Shown piece after piece: positions 52,218-61,887 of a DNA stretch of 64,000 bases. The DNA lies in assembly GCA_018402635.1 (NCBI GenBank), contig JAGYIP010000004.1:62001-126000 (forward strand), in the 5' to 3' direction. A program made the position numbers and the translations under genes. This DNA comes from Burkholderiaceae bacterium (GTDB lineage Bacteria; Pseudomonadota; Gammaproteobacteria; Burkholderiales; Burkholderiaceae_A). The notes beneath the pieces are model-generated. The model worked only from the letters and a program-made list of their open reading frames with translations, was not told the origin of the DNA and made no database searches. Every line of letters begins with the position of its first letter. The first letter of the stretch is position 1.

Positions 52218-52237
52218 ACCGCGGTGAAGCGGTGGGG
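52218..52237 (+). repeat. Hairpin in the left end of the IS110-family element
   Basis: Stem CCACCGC/GCGGTGG with a 6-base loop, 44 bases upstream of the transposase ATG. Confidence 0.6.
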
Positions 52238-52280
52238 TTAAAGTGAGTTTGCGAACTTACATAACCACAGGAGGCCGAAG

Positions 52281-53294
52281 ATGAAATATAGCGGAATTGA
52301 CCTGCACTCAAACAACAGCGTGGTGACCGTGACGGATGAGGAGGATCGGGTAATGGCAGAGAAGCGCTTGCCCAACGACCTGGCGAAGATTCTTGAGTTG
52401 CTTGAACCCTGGCGAGAAGAGATCGCTGGGGTAGTGGTCGAATCGACCTTTAACTGGTATTGGCTGGTCGACGGTCTCCAAGCGGCGGGCTTTAAGGTGC
52501 ATCTGGCCAACACCACGGCGATCAAGAAGTACGAAGGGCTCAAGCACAGCGGCGACGAAGCAGACGCACGTTACCTTGCCCACCTGCTGAGGTTGGGGAT
52601 ATTGCCAACGGGAACCATCCTGCCGCCGGAGCAACGCGCCGTGCGCGATCTGGCCCGCAAGCGCATGCAGCTGGTGCGCAGTCGTACCACCCACATCCTT
52701 TCTGTCGAAAATATCACCGCCCGCCAGCATGGCGTCCGAATCAAGTGCAACCAAGTCAAACGGCTGACGGCAGAGACTATCGACCAAATGGCACTGCCCG
52801 AGGATGTGGCATTTGCGATCAAAACCAATGTAGCGGTCATCGCCACGCTTTCCGCGCAGATCGACCTTCTTGAAAAGCGTCTTCAGGAAAGAATCGCACA
52901 GCGACCGGAGTACGAACTGCTCACCAGCGTACCCGGGATCGGTCGGGTGCTGGCGACCACGATCCTGTTGGAAGCAGGGCCGATTGATCGTTTCGCGGCT
53001 CCAGGCAACTTTGCTTCCTATGCGCGCTGCGTCGACAGCGTGCGCACCAGCAACGGCAAGAAGAAGGGGGAAGGGAACACCAAAAACGGCAACAAGTATC
53101 TGGCCTGGGCCTTTGTCGAGGCGGCCAACTTCGCGCTGCGCTACTGCGCCGAGGCGAAACGGTTCTACGAGCGCAAGAAAGCGAGGACGAATAACGTGGT
53201 GGCAATCAAGGCGCTGGCGCACAAGCTGGCGCGGGCCTGCTTCCACATTCTGAAGGAGCGCAAACCGTTTGACGTGACGCGCTGCTTTGCATGA
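52281..53294 (+). CDS. IS110-family transposase (DEDD + Transposase_20)
   Basis: 337-aa transposase. The RuvC-like N-terminal domain has GIDLHSNNSVVTV (first Asp), VVVESTFNWYWLVDGLQ (Glu) and KHSGDEADARYLAHLLR (Asp pair). The C-terminal Transposase_20 domain has LLTSVPGIGRVLATTILLEAGP and the catalytic Ser in the NFASYARCVDS region. Shine-Dalgarno (AGGAGG) just before the ATG. Members recombine circular intermediates and are guided by a bridge RNA from their non-coding end (established for IS110 family). Looks intact and recent. Confidence 0.95.
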   Translation: MKYSGIDLHSNNSVVTVTDEEDRVMAEKRLPNDLAKILELLEPWREEIAGVVVESTFNWYWLVDGLQAAGFKVHLANTTAIKKYEGLKHSGDEADARYLAHLLRLGILPTGTILPPEQRAVRDLARKRMQLVRSRTTHILSVENITARQHGVRIKCNQVKRLTAETIDQMALPEDVAFAIKTNVAVIATLSAQIDLLEKRLQERIAQRPEYELLTSVPGIGRVLATTILLEAGPIDRFAAPGNFASYARCVDSVRTSNGKKKGEGNTKNGNKYLAWAFVEAANFALRYCAEAKRFYERKKARTNNVVAIKALAHKLARACFHILKERKPFDVTRCFA

Positions 53295-53691
53295 GTAATG
53301 ACGGCGGCCGGCAAGCCCGGACATGGGGACTGGAACGACAGCCATATGAACTGAATGGGATGCCGTGCCGCCGTCACCGATTTGCAGTCAAAGCGGATCG
53401 CCCGCAACGCGAACCACCGAGGGATTGGCGCCGGAACTTCGGCAGCCACGGGTCTGTGATGAACCCATTGGACGCGTTGCGGCACCAACGTTCTTCTGGG
53501 GCGGCGAAGCCGCCAGGGCGAAAGGCAGATTCATCGCCGCTTGCTTGATCCTGATGGGTGTCTGGCGCGATTCGTCGCAGCCATGATTTGAAGAAACGGG
53601 CGTGATCGGCAACTGCAAACGGAGAAGAAGTTTCAAAACCGGCGGCTGGCGCCGCCATGGATTCGTTTGCTCACTTGACACCAGCCGACTA
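53295..53691 (+). ncRNA. Candidate bridge-RNA region of the IS110-family element
   Basis: About 400 non-coding bases after the transposase contain strong inverted repeats: TGACGGCGGC (53299-53308) with GCCGCCGTCA (53367-53376), GGCGGC-GAA-GCCGCC near 53504, and GGCGGC-TGGC-GCCGCC at 53641-53656. IS1111-group elements encode the bridge RNA in this right end. The RNA ends and loops are not determined. Small ORFs here have no family match. Confidence 0.4.
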
Positions 53692-53725
53692 ATGGGTGTC
53701 ACCGGGATTCAGCGGGACGGAGTTT

Positions 53726-54185
53726 TTACTTTTTACGATAGTTGTCGTGACAGCCTTTGCAGCTCTGGGCTGTGTTGCCAAAGGCCTTCTTAATGGCATC
53801 AAGATTGCCCGTCTTGCCAGCGTCGTTTAGAGCCACCACGGCAGTCTGAAATTTCTCAATGCCCGCCTTGACCTTGTCGCCTTCCGCCCAGATTTCGGGC
53901 TTGGCCTTGCCGCCCTCGGTGCCCGGTCCAAAGGCCTTCCATGGAAGCGCCGCAAGGCTTGCGACGACAGCAATATCACCGGCCACATCTTGGGCATTAA
54001 ACGCCTTATCACCCTTGACCACCGCGCCCACATTCGAGAAATGAGCGCCCATGAGAGCAAAGGCGGACTGTCGGTACTTAATTGCGTCCTCAGGTTTTTT
54101 GAATTCAAGGGCCTGAGCGGCCGAGAGGCTGAGAACAGCAAGGCCAAGCCCCAAGACCGAGGCGTGAAGCGCTGCGAATGATCAT
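53726..54185 (-). CDS. Cytochrome c' with frameshift in the signal peptide
   Basis: Four-helix cytochrome c': KPEDAIKYRQSAFALMGAHFSNVG at the N-terminus and the haem motif CKGCHDNYRKK at the very C-terminus, as in the family (mature ~125 aa). It binds NO or CO in the periplasm. The ATG at 54185 follows AGGAG, overlaps the EamA stop and reads MIIRSASRLGLG, but is one base out of frame with the rest. Removing one base from a 4-base run (54149-54152) would give a perfect signal peptide ending SLSAAQA. The only in-frame start (TTG 54154) leaves a shortened signal. Either a sequencing error or a mutation. Confidence 0.85.
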
Positions 54186-55090
54186 TGTTTTTCTCCTGTT
54201 GAAGATGAAGCATTTAGCGTAGCGCGTTTCTTTGAAGGTCGCATAACTAACCACACACCAAGGGCTGTGGAGAGAGTTCCAAGAAGGGTGAGTGCGGTTA
54301 TGGGCTCGTTAAAAAGCACAAAGGCCATAAGGGCGGTGGTGGGCGGCGTGAGGTAGAGAAGGCTCGTGACCTGGACCGCGGCACCCTCCCGAATAAGCAC
54401 AAAAAGCAAAAAGATGGCGCCTAAGGAAATGGCTAAGACAGACCAGGCAAGTGCACCAATGAGTTCGACGGTCCAGGCAATTTCCCGGGTCTCAACACCA
54501 AAGACCCAGGGCAGACAAATGAGGGCCGCAGCCAGGTACTGAATGGCGGTGCCCGTGCGCAGGTCGAACTGCGGGCAGAATTTTTTCTGATAGAGCGTTC
54601 CGGCGGTAATGCTTGCGAGCGCAAATACGGAAAGACCAAGACTAAGGGCGGTGAGCCCGGTCAGGCTAAGTTTGGCCCAGACCACAAGCCCAACACCAAG
54701 CAGCCCAAGGGCAAGTCCTAGCCACTGGTAAGGGCGTAATCGTTCATTTATGAGGCTTGCCAGACAGGCTGTGAGAATTGGCTGAAGGCCGACGATGAGT
54801 GCGGCGAGCCCGGCGGTCATGCCTTCGCGCACGGCGGCCCAGACCCCACCCAGGTAACCCGCCTGCAACAATGCGCCGGCCAGGGCAATGCGCAGAGCCA
54901 GGTGCGGCTCTGGCCAGGGCGCCTGCATGATAAGAATTAAGGGCAGCAAAATGGCCAGTGCCAGAAGAAACCGAAGCAACAAAAAGGTCATGGGCTCGGC
55001 ATAGGGCATGCCGTAGCGCGCCACGATAAAACCTGTGCTCCAGAGCAGAACAAAAAAAACCGGAAAGCCGGCTCGAAGCCTTGGCGACAT
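54182..55090 (-). CDS. EamA/DMT-family transporter
   Basis: Ten-span drug/metabolite transporter: FFVLLWSTGFIVARYGMPYAEP opens the first EamA repeat, and GSLYQKKFCP-like AGTLYQKKFCPQFDLRTGTAIQ and LLYLTPPTTALMAFVLFNEP lie in the second. The ATG at 55090 is used in place of the track start at 55144, which would overlap rhlE. The stop overlaps the cytochrome c' start (ATGA). Substrate unknown. Divergent from rhlE. Confidence 0.9.
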   Translation of the reverse strand: MSPRLRAGFPVFFVLLWSTGFIVARYGMPYAEPMTFLLLRFLLALAILLPLILIMQAPWPEPHLALRIALAGALLQAGYLGGVWAAVREGMTAGLAALIVGLQPILTACLASLINERLRPYQWLGLALGLLGVGLVVWAKLSLTGLTALSLGLSVFALASITAGTLYQKKFCPQFDLRTGTAIQYLAAALICLPWVFGVETREIAWTVELIGALAWSVLAISLGAIFLLFVLIREGAAVQVTSLLYLTPPTTALMAFVLFNEPITALTLLGTLSTALGVWLVMRPSKKRATLNASSSTGEKQ

Positions 55091-55109
55091 AATGATGGAT
55101 AATGCCTGA

Positions 55110-56624
55110 ATGCATTTTTCAGAGCTTGGCCTCGACCCAGCCATTCTAAAGGCCGTTACCGAAGCGGGCTACGAGTCTCCCACTCCCATTCAGGCGCAGG
55201 CCATTCCTCACATCATGGCAGGGCTTGATGTCATGGGTGCTGCCCAGACGGGTACGGGCAAGACAGCCGCCTTCACGCTGCCTATTCTTCACAGGCTCAT
55301 GGCCCATGCCAACACCAGTGCCTCGCCTGCTCGCCATCCGGTGCGAGGCCTTGTGCTTGCGCCAACTCGCGAGCTTGCCGACCAGATCTACCAAAACCTG
55401 CAGCAGTACGCCACCTACACCGCGCTGCGCTCAGCCGTGGTCTTTGGTGGTATGGATATGAACCCGCAGACCCAGGCCCTTAGGGCGGGTGTGGAGCTCT
55501 TGGTGGCCACGCCGGGCCGGCTGCTTGACCACGTTCAACAAAAAACCTTAAACCTCTCTCAGGTCAGTATTCTGGTTCTCGATGAGGCCGACCGTATGCT
55601 TGACATGGGGTTTCTGCCCGACCTTCAACGCATCGTGAACTTACTGCCTGCAAGCCGGCAGAGTCTTTTGTTCTCGGCCACCTTCTCGCCTGAAATTCGT
55701 AAGCTGGCAAAAACCTTTTTAGACGAGAAGCCCATTACGGTCGAGGTGGCACGGCGCAATGCAACGGCCGAAAACCTTACCCAGAGGCTCTACCGCGTCG
55801 ATAGCCCGGAGCTCAAGCGTCAGGCGGTTATTCACCTGGTACGGGAAGAAAAACTCGCACAGGTTATTGTCTTTACCAACACCAAAATTGGCGCAAGCCG
55901 ACTTGCCCGCGAGCTAATTCGCGAAGGCATTGCAGCAGATGCCATTCACGGAGACAAGTCGCAAGGCGAGCGGCTTGCAACCCTGGAACGATTTAAAAAC
56001 AACGAGGTTGTTGTCCTGGTTGCCACCGACGTGGCTGCCCGCGGCCTTGACATTGCCGAGCTTCCCGCGGTTATTAACTTTGACGTGCCGCAATCGCCCG
56101 AAGACTATGTTCACCGCATTGGCCGCACAGGCCGAGCGGGCGCCTCAGGGCTTGCCTTGTCGCTTATGGTTGCAAGTGAAGAGCGGCGGGTGGCCGACGT
56201 GGAGGCGCTTCTTGGCATAAGCCTGGGCCGCGAGCGGCTGGCGCTTATGGCACCGGTGCATTCGTCGCCATCGCGTTCAACAAGCGATCGCCCGCCACGG
56301 TCGGCGGTGCCGCGTTCGGCCTCGCCGTCTTCGCGCCCGCTGGCCCCAGTTAAAAGGCCTGCCTTGCCCGCCGATCCTATTTTTTACGCGCCTTACGATG
56401 ACTCACACGCTAAAAAGGCTTCGGCTGCAGGCGGCGCATCGGTGCCGGCCGATGCCTTGCAGTCCAATGCCTCGACTGCGACCGATGGTGGAGGGCAGGC
56501 TGCAGCCCCATCCCCCGTGGCTGCGGCAAGACCTTCTTCTGGGCTTTTTGGCATTCGTCGCGCGGCCAACCCGAAGTCTGTGCTGCTTGGTGCCAAGCCA
56601 AGCATCAAATCTGCCGACTCCTAA
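55110..56624 (+). CDS. rhlE: DEAD-box RNA helicase RhlE
   Basis: Q motif FSELGLDPAILKAVTEAGYESPTPIQ, Walker A AAQTGTGKTAAF, DEAD, SAT (LFSATFSPEI) and HRIGRTGRAG are all present. The ~110-residue C-terminal tail is Pro/Ser/Arg/Ala-rich, as in RhlE proteins, and lacks an RNA-binding domain such as that of DbpA. It acts in ribosome assembly and RNA decay. 504 aa. The start (MHFSELGLD) at 55110 is 19 bases from the divergent EamA start. Confidence 0.95.
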   Translation: MHFSELGLDPAILKAVTEAGYESPTPIQAQAIPHIMAGLDVMGAAQTGTGKTAAFTLPILHRLMAHANTSASPARHPVRGLVLAPTRELADQIYQNLQQYATYTALRSAVVFGGMDMNPQTQALRAGVELLVATPGRLLDHVQQKTLNLSQVSILVLDEADRMLDMGFLPDLQRIVNLLPASRQSLLFSATFSPEIRKLAKTFLDEKPITVEVARRNATAENLTQRLYRVDSPELKRQAVIHLVREEKLAQVIVFTNTKIGASRLARELIREGIAADAIHGDKSQGERLATLERFKNNEVVVLVATDVAARGLDIAELPAVINFDVPQSPEDYVHRIGRTGRAGASGLALSLMVASEERRVADVEALLGISLGRERLALMAPVHSSPSRSTSDRPPRSAVPRSASPSSRPLAPVKRPALPADPIFYAPYDDSHAKKASAAGGASVPADALQSNASTATDGGGQAAAPSPVAAARPSSGLFGIRRAANPKSVLLGAKPSIKSADS

Positions 56625-56725
56625 GCCCCAAGCCCCAAGACTCAGGGCCCAAGCCCCTAGCCCCAGCTCCTGGCCCCAGCCCAGCCCCCAGTTCAGCCCC
56701 TAGCCCCAGCCCAGCCCCATGGCCT
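56625..56725. repeat. Low-complexity CCCCAG/CCCCAA-rich tract
   Basis: Imperfect tandem copies of short C-rich units (CAGCCCCTAGCCCCAGCCC recurs) lie between rhlE and gluQ. The gluQ stop codon (TAG on the minus strand, 56700-56702) lies inside the tract, so the repeat has been drawn into the gene's 3' end. Confidence 0.7.
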
Positions 56726-57566
56726 TCGCAGCAGGGCTTACCGCATCAAGCCAGTCAGAGGGCATGGTTTTCTCCAGATGCTCGGTGGCTTGCTTAAGCT
56801 GAAGCCTTACACTTTTTTCATCGGTTAGCAGGGCCTTGGCCTTGGTCTGCTTTGAGAGCTTTTGGCCTTGGCCATTTACGACCAAAGGCACATGCTGGTA
56901 GCTTGGCCGGGGCAGTTCAAGGGCATGCTGCAGCCAGCCATGCCTGGTCTGCATCGGCAAAAGATCTTCACCGCGCACAATCCGGCTTATCCCCTGCCAT
57001 TGATCATCCACAACAACCGCCAGATGGTAGGCCCAGAGCCCATCCGCACGTTGAAGAATAAAGTCGTCCTCTCCCCGGCCCGCCGTAACCTCGGGGCTTT
57101 TGAAGCGCCATGCTCGGCCTTGATCAAGTTGCTTGTTGCGGCATAACCCCGGGTAGGGTCGTTCACCATCTAAGAGTGCTGAGCCAGGCAGCGCCCTTGC
57201 ATCGGCGAAGACCTGCTGCAAGACAGAGCGACTGCACTGGCATCGAAAGGCCATGCCTTTTTCAATGAGCGCCTGCAGGGCCTGGGCATAAGCCCCTGCA
57301 GCGCCTGCGCGGTCACTCTGGTAGAGAATGCCGTCTGCCCGCCCGCCTTTTTCGCAGGGCCAGGCATCCCAGATCAGCCCATGAGCCAGGCACTGCTGCT
57401 TAATTCGCTCGGCCGCGCCGGGCGCCTCGCGCGGAGGGTCGAGATCTTCCATGCGAACAAACCATGCAATGGACTGCGCGCGGGCATCCAGGTAACTTGC
57501 CAGCGCGGTGGCAAGCGAGCCCCGATGCAGGGGCCCCGTGGGTGAAGGGGCAAAACGACCCGCCAA
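56700..57566 (-). CDS. gluQ: Glutamyl-Q tRNA(Asp) synthetase
   Basis: Truncated glutamyl-tRNA synthetase paralogue that attaches glutamate to queuosine in tRNA(Asp). HIGH-region GRFAPSPTGPLHRGSLATALAS, YHLAVVVDDQWQGISRIVRGEDLL, and the KMSKS variant KLSKQTKAK. There is no anticodon-binding domain, and 288 aa fits GluQ. The start is a TTG at 57566 just after hemL. The C-terminus runs into a C-rich repeat tract. Confidence 0.93.
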   Translation of the reverse strand: MAGRFAPSPTGPLHRGSLATALASYLDARAQSIAWFVRMEDLDPPREAPGAAERIKQQCLAHGLIWDAWPCEKGGRADGILYQSDRAGAAGAYAQALQALIEKGMAFRCQCSRSVLQQVFADARALPGSALLDGERPYPGLCRNKQLDQGRAWRFKSPEVTAGRGEDDFILQRADGLWAYHLAVVVDDQWQGISRIVRGEDLLPMQTRHGWLQHALELPRPSYQHVPLVVNGQGQKLSKQTKAKALLTDEKSVRLQLKQATEHLEKTMPSDWLDAVSPAAKAMGLGWG

Positions 57567-57571
57567 GGCCT

Positions 57572-58885
57572 CTAGGCATTCGCCACGGAGGCAATTTCTT
57601 TAAAGGCCTCGCGTGCATTCTGAAGAATGATGTCGATGGGCTCGCCCTGATGCTCAATAGAAAGAAAGCCTGCCTCGTAGGCCGAGGGTGCCAGATAGAC
57701 CCCGCGCTCAAGCATGGCGTGAAAAAACCGGTTAAAGGCCTCACGGTTGCTATTTGTGACGTCAGTAAGAGACTTCGGGCATGTGTGGGAGAAATAAATG
57801 CCAAACATCCCTCCGACGCTGTCAGCACAGAAGCGTTCAATGCCTGCCTCGCGTGCCGCCTGTGTCAGGCCTGCCATGCAGTCGGCGGTTATTTTCGTAA
57901 GGGTCTCAAAAAAGCCGGGCTGCGAGACGATTGTCAGTGTTGCAACGCCCGCGGCCACCGCCACTGGGTTCCCAGAGAGCGTGCCTGCCTGGTAGACCGG
58001 GCCCAGGGGGGCCACCTGACGCATGATGTCTGCGCGCCCGCCGAAGGCGCCCATGGGCATGCCCCCGCCAATGACCTTGCCCAGGGTTGTGAGGTCGGGT
58101 GTAATGCCCATAAGGCCTTGAACGCCTTGGGCGCCCACGCGAAAGCCCGTCATAACCTCATCAAAAATAAGAACAGCGCCATGCGCCGTGCACTGCTCGC
58201 GCAAGGTTTCAAGAAAGCCGGGTGATGGCCTCACCAGGTTCATATTGCCCGCTATGGGCTCAACAATGACGCCAGCAATCTTTGAGCCGTGTTCCGCAAA
58301 GCAGGCCTTGACTGCCTCAATGTCGTTGTAGTCAAGAACCAGGGTCTCGGCGGCAAAGCTCTCAGGCACGCCGGCCGATGTGGGGTTGCCAAAGGTTAAG
58401 AGCCCCGAACCGGCCTTCACCAAAAGGCTATCGACATGCCCGTGGTAACAGCCTTCAAATTTAAGAATCTTCGATCGCCCTGTGAACCCCCTGGCTAGGC
58501 GAATGGCCGACATGGTGGCCTCGGTGCCGCTTGAGGTGAGCCGAAGCATTTCAATGGAGGGAAGGTGCTTGCTAACCCATTCGGCCAGCGCGCCCTCACC
58601 GGCGGTTGGTGCGCCAAAGGAAAGGCCGCCCTCGGCCGCCTTCTTCACCGCATCAATGACCTCTTTACGCGCATGACCAACAATGGCCGGGCCCCATGAG
58701 CAGATGGTGTCAACGTAGCGATTCTCATCGGCATCCCAGAGGTAGGCGCCCTTGGCCTTGGTGAAGAACCTGGGGGTGCCGCCCACGGAACGAAAGGCAC
58801 GCACCGGAGAGTTCACGCCTCCGGGGATAAATTTTTGAGCATGATCAAAAAGTTGTTGACTGCGGTCGATGATCTGGCGAGGCAT
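57572..58885 (-). CDS. hemL: Glutamate-1-semialdehyde 2,1-aminomutase HemL
   Basis: PLP enzyme that makes 5-aminolevulinate from glutamate-1-semialdehyde (C5 pathway), the precursor of both haem and bacteriochlorophyll. [23 protein letters not shown] is the family N-terminus; [11 protein letters not shown] and the PLP-lysine region [18 protein letters not shown] are present. 437 aa. Use of the C5 route fits a betaproteobacterium rather than an alphaproteobacterial phototroph, which would use HemA ALA synthase. Confidence 0.97.
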   Translation of the reverse strand: MPRQIIDRSQQLFDHAQKFIPGGVNSPVRAFRSVGGTPRFFTKAKGAYLWDADENRYVDTICSWGPAIVGHARKEVIDAVKKAAEGGLSFGAPTAGEGALAEWVSKHLPSIEMLRLTSSGTEATMSAIRLARGFTGRSKILKFEGCYHGHVDSLLVKAGSGLLTFGNPTSAGVPESFAAETLVLDYNDIEAVKACFAEHGSKIAGVIVEPIAGNMNLVRPSPGFLETLREQCTAHGAVLIFDEVMTGFRVGAQGVQGLMGITPDLTTLGKVIGGGMPMGAFGGRADIMRQVAPLGPVYQAGTLSGNPVAVAAGVATLTIVSQPGFFETLTKITADCMAGLTQAAREAGIERFCADSVGGMFGIYFSHTCPKSLTDVTNSNREAFNRFFHAMLERGVYLAPSAYEAGFLSIEHQGEPIDIILQNAREAFKEIASVANA

Positions 58886-59017
58886 GGCAGAAAGATTCCT
58901 CCAAAAGTTTAGAATGCGTGCTGACCACCATTTTAGGGGCCATGCTGCTACGAAGGACGTACTTTAGCTGGCAGACCGCTGTGAAATGGCCCTTTTGTTC
59001 ATTTGCCTGGGCGAAGC

Positions 59018-59182
59018 ATGAAGACTTACATGTGTTTAATTTGTGGCTGGATCTACGACGAGGCCGCTGGCCTTCCCGAGGAAGGCATCGCGCCCGGAAC
59101 GGCCTGGGAGGATGTCCCCATTACCTGGACCTGCCCCGAGTGTGGTGCCCAGAAGTCCGATTTTGAAATGATTGAGGTCTAG
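59018..59182 (+). CDS. rubA: Rubredoxin
   Basis: A 54-aa protein missed by the ORF track. The two iron-binding pairs are [11 protein letters not shown] and [17 protein letters not shown], with the typical [17 protein letters not shown] between them. It is a one-electron carrier. Divergent from hemL and convergent with phrB (4-base overlap of 3' ends); this hemL-rubredoxin neighbourhood is common in Burkholderiales. The Shine-Dalgarno is weak. Confidence 0.96.
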   Translation: MKTYMCLICGWIYDEAAGLPEEGIAPGTAWEDVPITWTCPECGAQKSDFEMIEV

Positions 59183-60780
59183 TCAGCGGCCTGTTTAAGC
59201 GCAGCAAATCGGGCCAGCGTTGCCTTGCGCGCCTGGTCGTGATCCACCAAAGGCGCGGGGTAATCGCGGCCCAGTTCAATGCCTGCGGCCTTAAGCACAA
59301 GGCCGCCTGCAAGCCAGGGGGCATGGCGTTGTTTTTCTGAAAGGCCTGCAAGCTCAGGCAGGTAGCGAGCAATGAACTGGCCCTTGGGGTCGAACTTCTC
59401 GCTCTGGCTTGTCGGGTTAAAAATTCGGAAATAGGGCTGGGCATCGCAGCCTGTGGAGGCCGCCCATTGCCAGCCGCCGTTGTTTGCGGCCAGGTCGTAG
59501 TCATTAAGCTTGAGCGCGAAATAACGCTCGCCGCGCAGCCAATGAATGCCAAGGTCCTTGGTTAAGAAACTGGCCACAATCATCCGCAGCCGGTTGTGCA
59601 TGTAGCCGGTCTGGTTAAGCTGCCGCATGCCTGCATCCACAATGGGGTAGCCCGTCTGTCCCTCGCACCAGGCGACAAAGTCTTGGTCGGCCTTAGGCCC
59701 TTCATTCCAGGCCAGCCGGTCATAGGCGGGTTTAAAGCTCGCATTCACCACGTGCGGAAAGTTCGCAAGAATCTGCATGTAGAACTCGCGCCAGATTAAT
59801 TCCGACAGCCAGGTGCTTGGCCCCGCACTGCCCGAGCCATCCGATGCTGGCGAGAGCTCAGCCCCAAGTTCAATAGCCTTACGCACGCATTCGCGCAGGC
59901 TGATCGTGCCAAAACGCAGATGGGTCGAAAGGTAAGAGGGCCCCTTTACGGCCGGGAAGTTGCGCGCCTCCTGGTACAGGTGGGCGCGGGTTTCAAAATC
60001 TTGCAAAAGTGCCTGGGCGCCTTTTGTGGCGGGCTCTAGCGAAACGGCCTTCAGGCTTTGCTCTGAAAAGCCCATGCTACTCAGAGAGGGCAGCCCAAGG
60101 CCCCAGTCGGCCGGCCTGTCGCTCTGCGGCTGCGCCAAGGCCTGGGCCTGAAGGCCTGCAGCCGCCAGGCTTTCTGCGGATAAGAGCCGTACGGGTAGGC
60201 CTTGCGTTGCCCGTTCTGCGGCCATTGAAGGCTCAAAGGCGCGCAGCCATGCTTTTTTGTAAGGCGTAAAGACAGAGAAAGGGCGACCGGCACCCGTGAG
60301 AAGCTCGGTGCCCTGAAAAACAGTCTGGTCTTTCACCTGAATAAAGTCTGCGCCAAGCGCCTTGAGGCTTTGGGCCACCTGAAGGTCGCGGGCAATGGCT
60401 GCGGGCTCAAAGTCGTGGGCAGAAATCACTCGGCAGGCCCCGAGGGCCTGGGCAAGTTGTGGGATGCGTTTGTTGGCAGGCCCATAGCCACAGACAAGCC
60501 GGCCTCCCATGGCTTTAAGCTCGTCGTCGATGGCCTGAAGGCTTGCATGAATAAAACCAAGCCGACGATCAATTGGCTGCGCCAGGCCATGCTCGGCCCG
60601 AAGCGGCTCCAAGATGGTCGTGTCGAAGACAAAGACCAGCACCACAGGGTTGGGCTGCGCAAGCGCCGCGTGAAGGGCGGCATGGTCGGTTAGGCGCAGG
60701 TCTCTTCGCAGCCAGACCAACTGGGGGGCGGAGCCTGGCAAGACCCCTTTGGCCTGCATTGACATGGTCTGACCTGGCAT
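59179..60780 (-). CDS. phrB: Deoxyribodipyrimidine photolyase
   Basis: Cryptochrome/photolyase family, class I CPD type. The N-terminal antenna domain is [20 protein letters not shown]. The C-terminal FAD domain has [40 protein letters not shown] and [24 protein letters not shown]. It repairs pyrimidine dimers with blue light. 533 aa is slightly long; the excess is in Ala/Gln-rich loops. It fits a light-exposed habitat. Confidence 0.95.
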   Translation of the reverse strand: MPGQTMSMQAKGVLPGSAPQLVWLRRDLRLTDHAALHAALAQPNPVVLVFVFDTTILEPLRAEHGLAQPIDRRLGFIHASLQAIDDELKAMGGRLVCGYGPANKRIPQLAQALGACRVISAHDFEPAAIARDLQVAQSLKALGADFIQVKDQTVFQGTELLTGAGRPFSVFTPYKKAWLRAFEPSMAAERATQGLPVRLLSAESLAAAGLQAQALAQPQSDRPADWGLGLPSLSSMGFSEQSLKAVSLEPATKGAQALLQDFETRAHLYQEARNFPAVKGPSYLSTHLRFGTISLRECVRKAIELGAELSPASDGSGSAGPSTWLSELIWREFYMQILANFPHVVNASFKPAYDRLAWNEGPKADQDFVAWCEGQTGYPIVDAGMRQLNQTGYMHNRLRMIVASFLTKDLGIHWLRGERYFALKLNDYDLAANNGGWQWAASTGCDAQPYFRIFNPTSQSEKFDPKGQFIARYLPELAGLSEKQRHAPWLAGGLVLKAAGIELGRDYPAPLVDHDQARKATLARFAALKQAAD

Positions 60781-60815
60781 GCGGTATTACCTTTCCTTCG
60801 AAATAGAGGGTTAGA

Positions 60816-61469
60816 ATGTCAGGAATGGCCCAACGCTGGATTGATGAACTTCACTCGCCTTCGCCCTCGCCGTCAGAAAGTGACCCTGATATGACAGAGT
60901 CACCCCCTGAGTTCCCAAGTGTGGCAGGGCAGCTTCTTGTGGCCATGCCGTCACTTATCGACCCCCATTTTGGCGGCTCTGTTATTTATGTGGCAGAGCA
61001 TACCGCTAGCGGCGCCATGGGTATTGTGGTGAACCGCCCGGCTGACATGAACCTGGGCAGCCTCTTTTCGCGAATCGACCTTAGCCTCTCGGGCTCAGCC
61101 TTATCCGATAGGCCCGTCTTTGTTGGTGGGCCCGTGCAGACCGATCGTGGGTTTGTGCTTCATGAACCCCTGGGCAAGTGGTCCTCGACCCTGCCCATTG
61201 GCACAGGCCTTGGTCTTACATCGTCACGCGACATTCTCGAGGCAGCAGCCAACGGGCGCGGCCCCGAGCGCTTCTTGGTCTCGCTTGGTTATTCGGGCTG
61301 GGCCGCAGGCCAGCTCGATGCCGAACTGGCGGCCAATGCATGGCTGACTGTGCCCATGTCCCAGACCGCTCTGCTTTTTGACACCCCTGCCGAAGACCGG
61401 CTTGGTGCGGCCTTTCGTATGTTGGGCGTCGACCCCCTTAACCTCTCTGGAGCCGTTGGGCACGCCTGA
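60816..61469 (+). CDS. YqgE/AlgH-family protein
   Basis: UPF0301 (YqgE/AlgH) protein: GQLLVAMPSLIDPHFGGSVIYVAEH, GAMGIVVNRP and VFVGGPVQTDRGFVLH are the family signature. Function not established. The first ~30 residues (Ser/Pro-rich) may not be translated; a later ATG (MTESPPEFPSVAG, 60891) is an alternative start. It precedes ruvX with overlap, as in many proteobacteria. Confidence 0.93.
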   Translation: MSGMAQRWIDELHSPSPSPSESDPDMTESPPEFPSVAGQLLVAMPSLIDPHFGGSVIYVAEHTASGAMGIVVNRPADMNLGSLFSRIDLSLSGSALSDRPVFVGGPVQTDRGFVLHEPLGKWSSTLPIGTGLGLTSSRDILEAAANGRGPERFLVSLGYSGWAAGQLDAELAANAWLTVPMSQTALLFDTPAEDRLGAAFRMLGVDPLNLSGAVGHA

Positions 61470-61887
61470 GCCTGCCCGCAAGCCATCCGACCACGCTGTC
61501 TGGCTTGCCTTCGATTTCGGAGAACGACGCATTGGCCTGGCCATTGGTAACCGGCTTACCGGAGGCGCCCGCCCCCTTCTCGTCGTTGCCGCAAGCCCTG
61601 TGACTGCTCGCTTTGAAAAAATTGCCGGCGTTATTTCCGAGTGGCAGCCCGAGCAGCTCTTGGTGGGCCTACCTGTAATGCCCGATGGCCAGGCTCATCC
61701 GTTTGCCCCGCGTTGCGAGCGTTTTGCACGGCAGCTCGAGGGGCGCTTTGGGCTGCCCGTCACCCTGGCCGATGAGCGTTACACTTCTGCCCTAGCGCCG
61801 GGCGCTAAGGGCGATGTTGGCAAAGACGCCGAGGCGGCCGCAATTCTTCTGCAGAGTTACTTCTATGGCCCGATCGATTCAGCTTAA
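61456..61887 (+). CDS. ruvX: Putative pre-16S rRNA nuclease RuvX/YqgF
   Basis: RNase H-like fold: [50 protein letters not shown] and the final Asp in [14 protein letters not shown]. YqgF matures the 16S rRNA 5' end. The track start at 61378 lies in yqgE; the TTG at 61456 (GGAG close upstream) overlaps the yqgE end and gives a normal-sized protein, but the start is not certain. Its 3' end overlaps pyrB by 23 bases. Confidence 0.9.
   Translation: MGTPEPARKPSDHAVWLAFDFGERRIGLAIGNRLTGGARPLLVVAASPVTARFEKIAGVISEWQPEQLLVGLPVMPDGQAHPFAPRCERFARQLEGRFGLPVTLADERYTSALAPGAKGDVGKDAEAAAILLQSYFYGPIDSA

Larger units (their letters stand above)
52205..53691 (+). mobile_element. IS110-family element, IS1111-like
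   Basis: The transposase gene is bracketed by inverted 8-mers TAGTCGGC (52205-52212) and GCCGACTA (53684-53691), with ~70 bases on the left and ~390 non-coding bases on the right. Sub-terminal inverted repeats and a long 3' non-coding end are IS1111-group traits. CACCGGGATTC occurs on both sides (52151-52161 and 53700-53710), which suggests insertion into a REP-like sequence. The exact ends are not fixed. Confidence 0.75.

Noticed and set aside
53291-53586. Small ORFs after the IS110-family transposase
   Set aside because: They overlap strong inverted repeats in the IS right end and have no family match.
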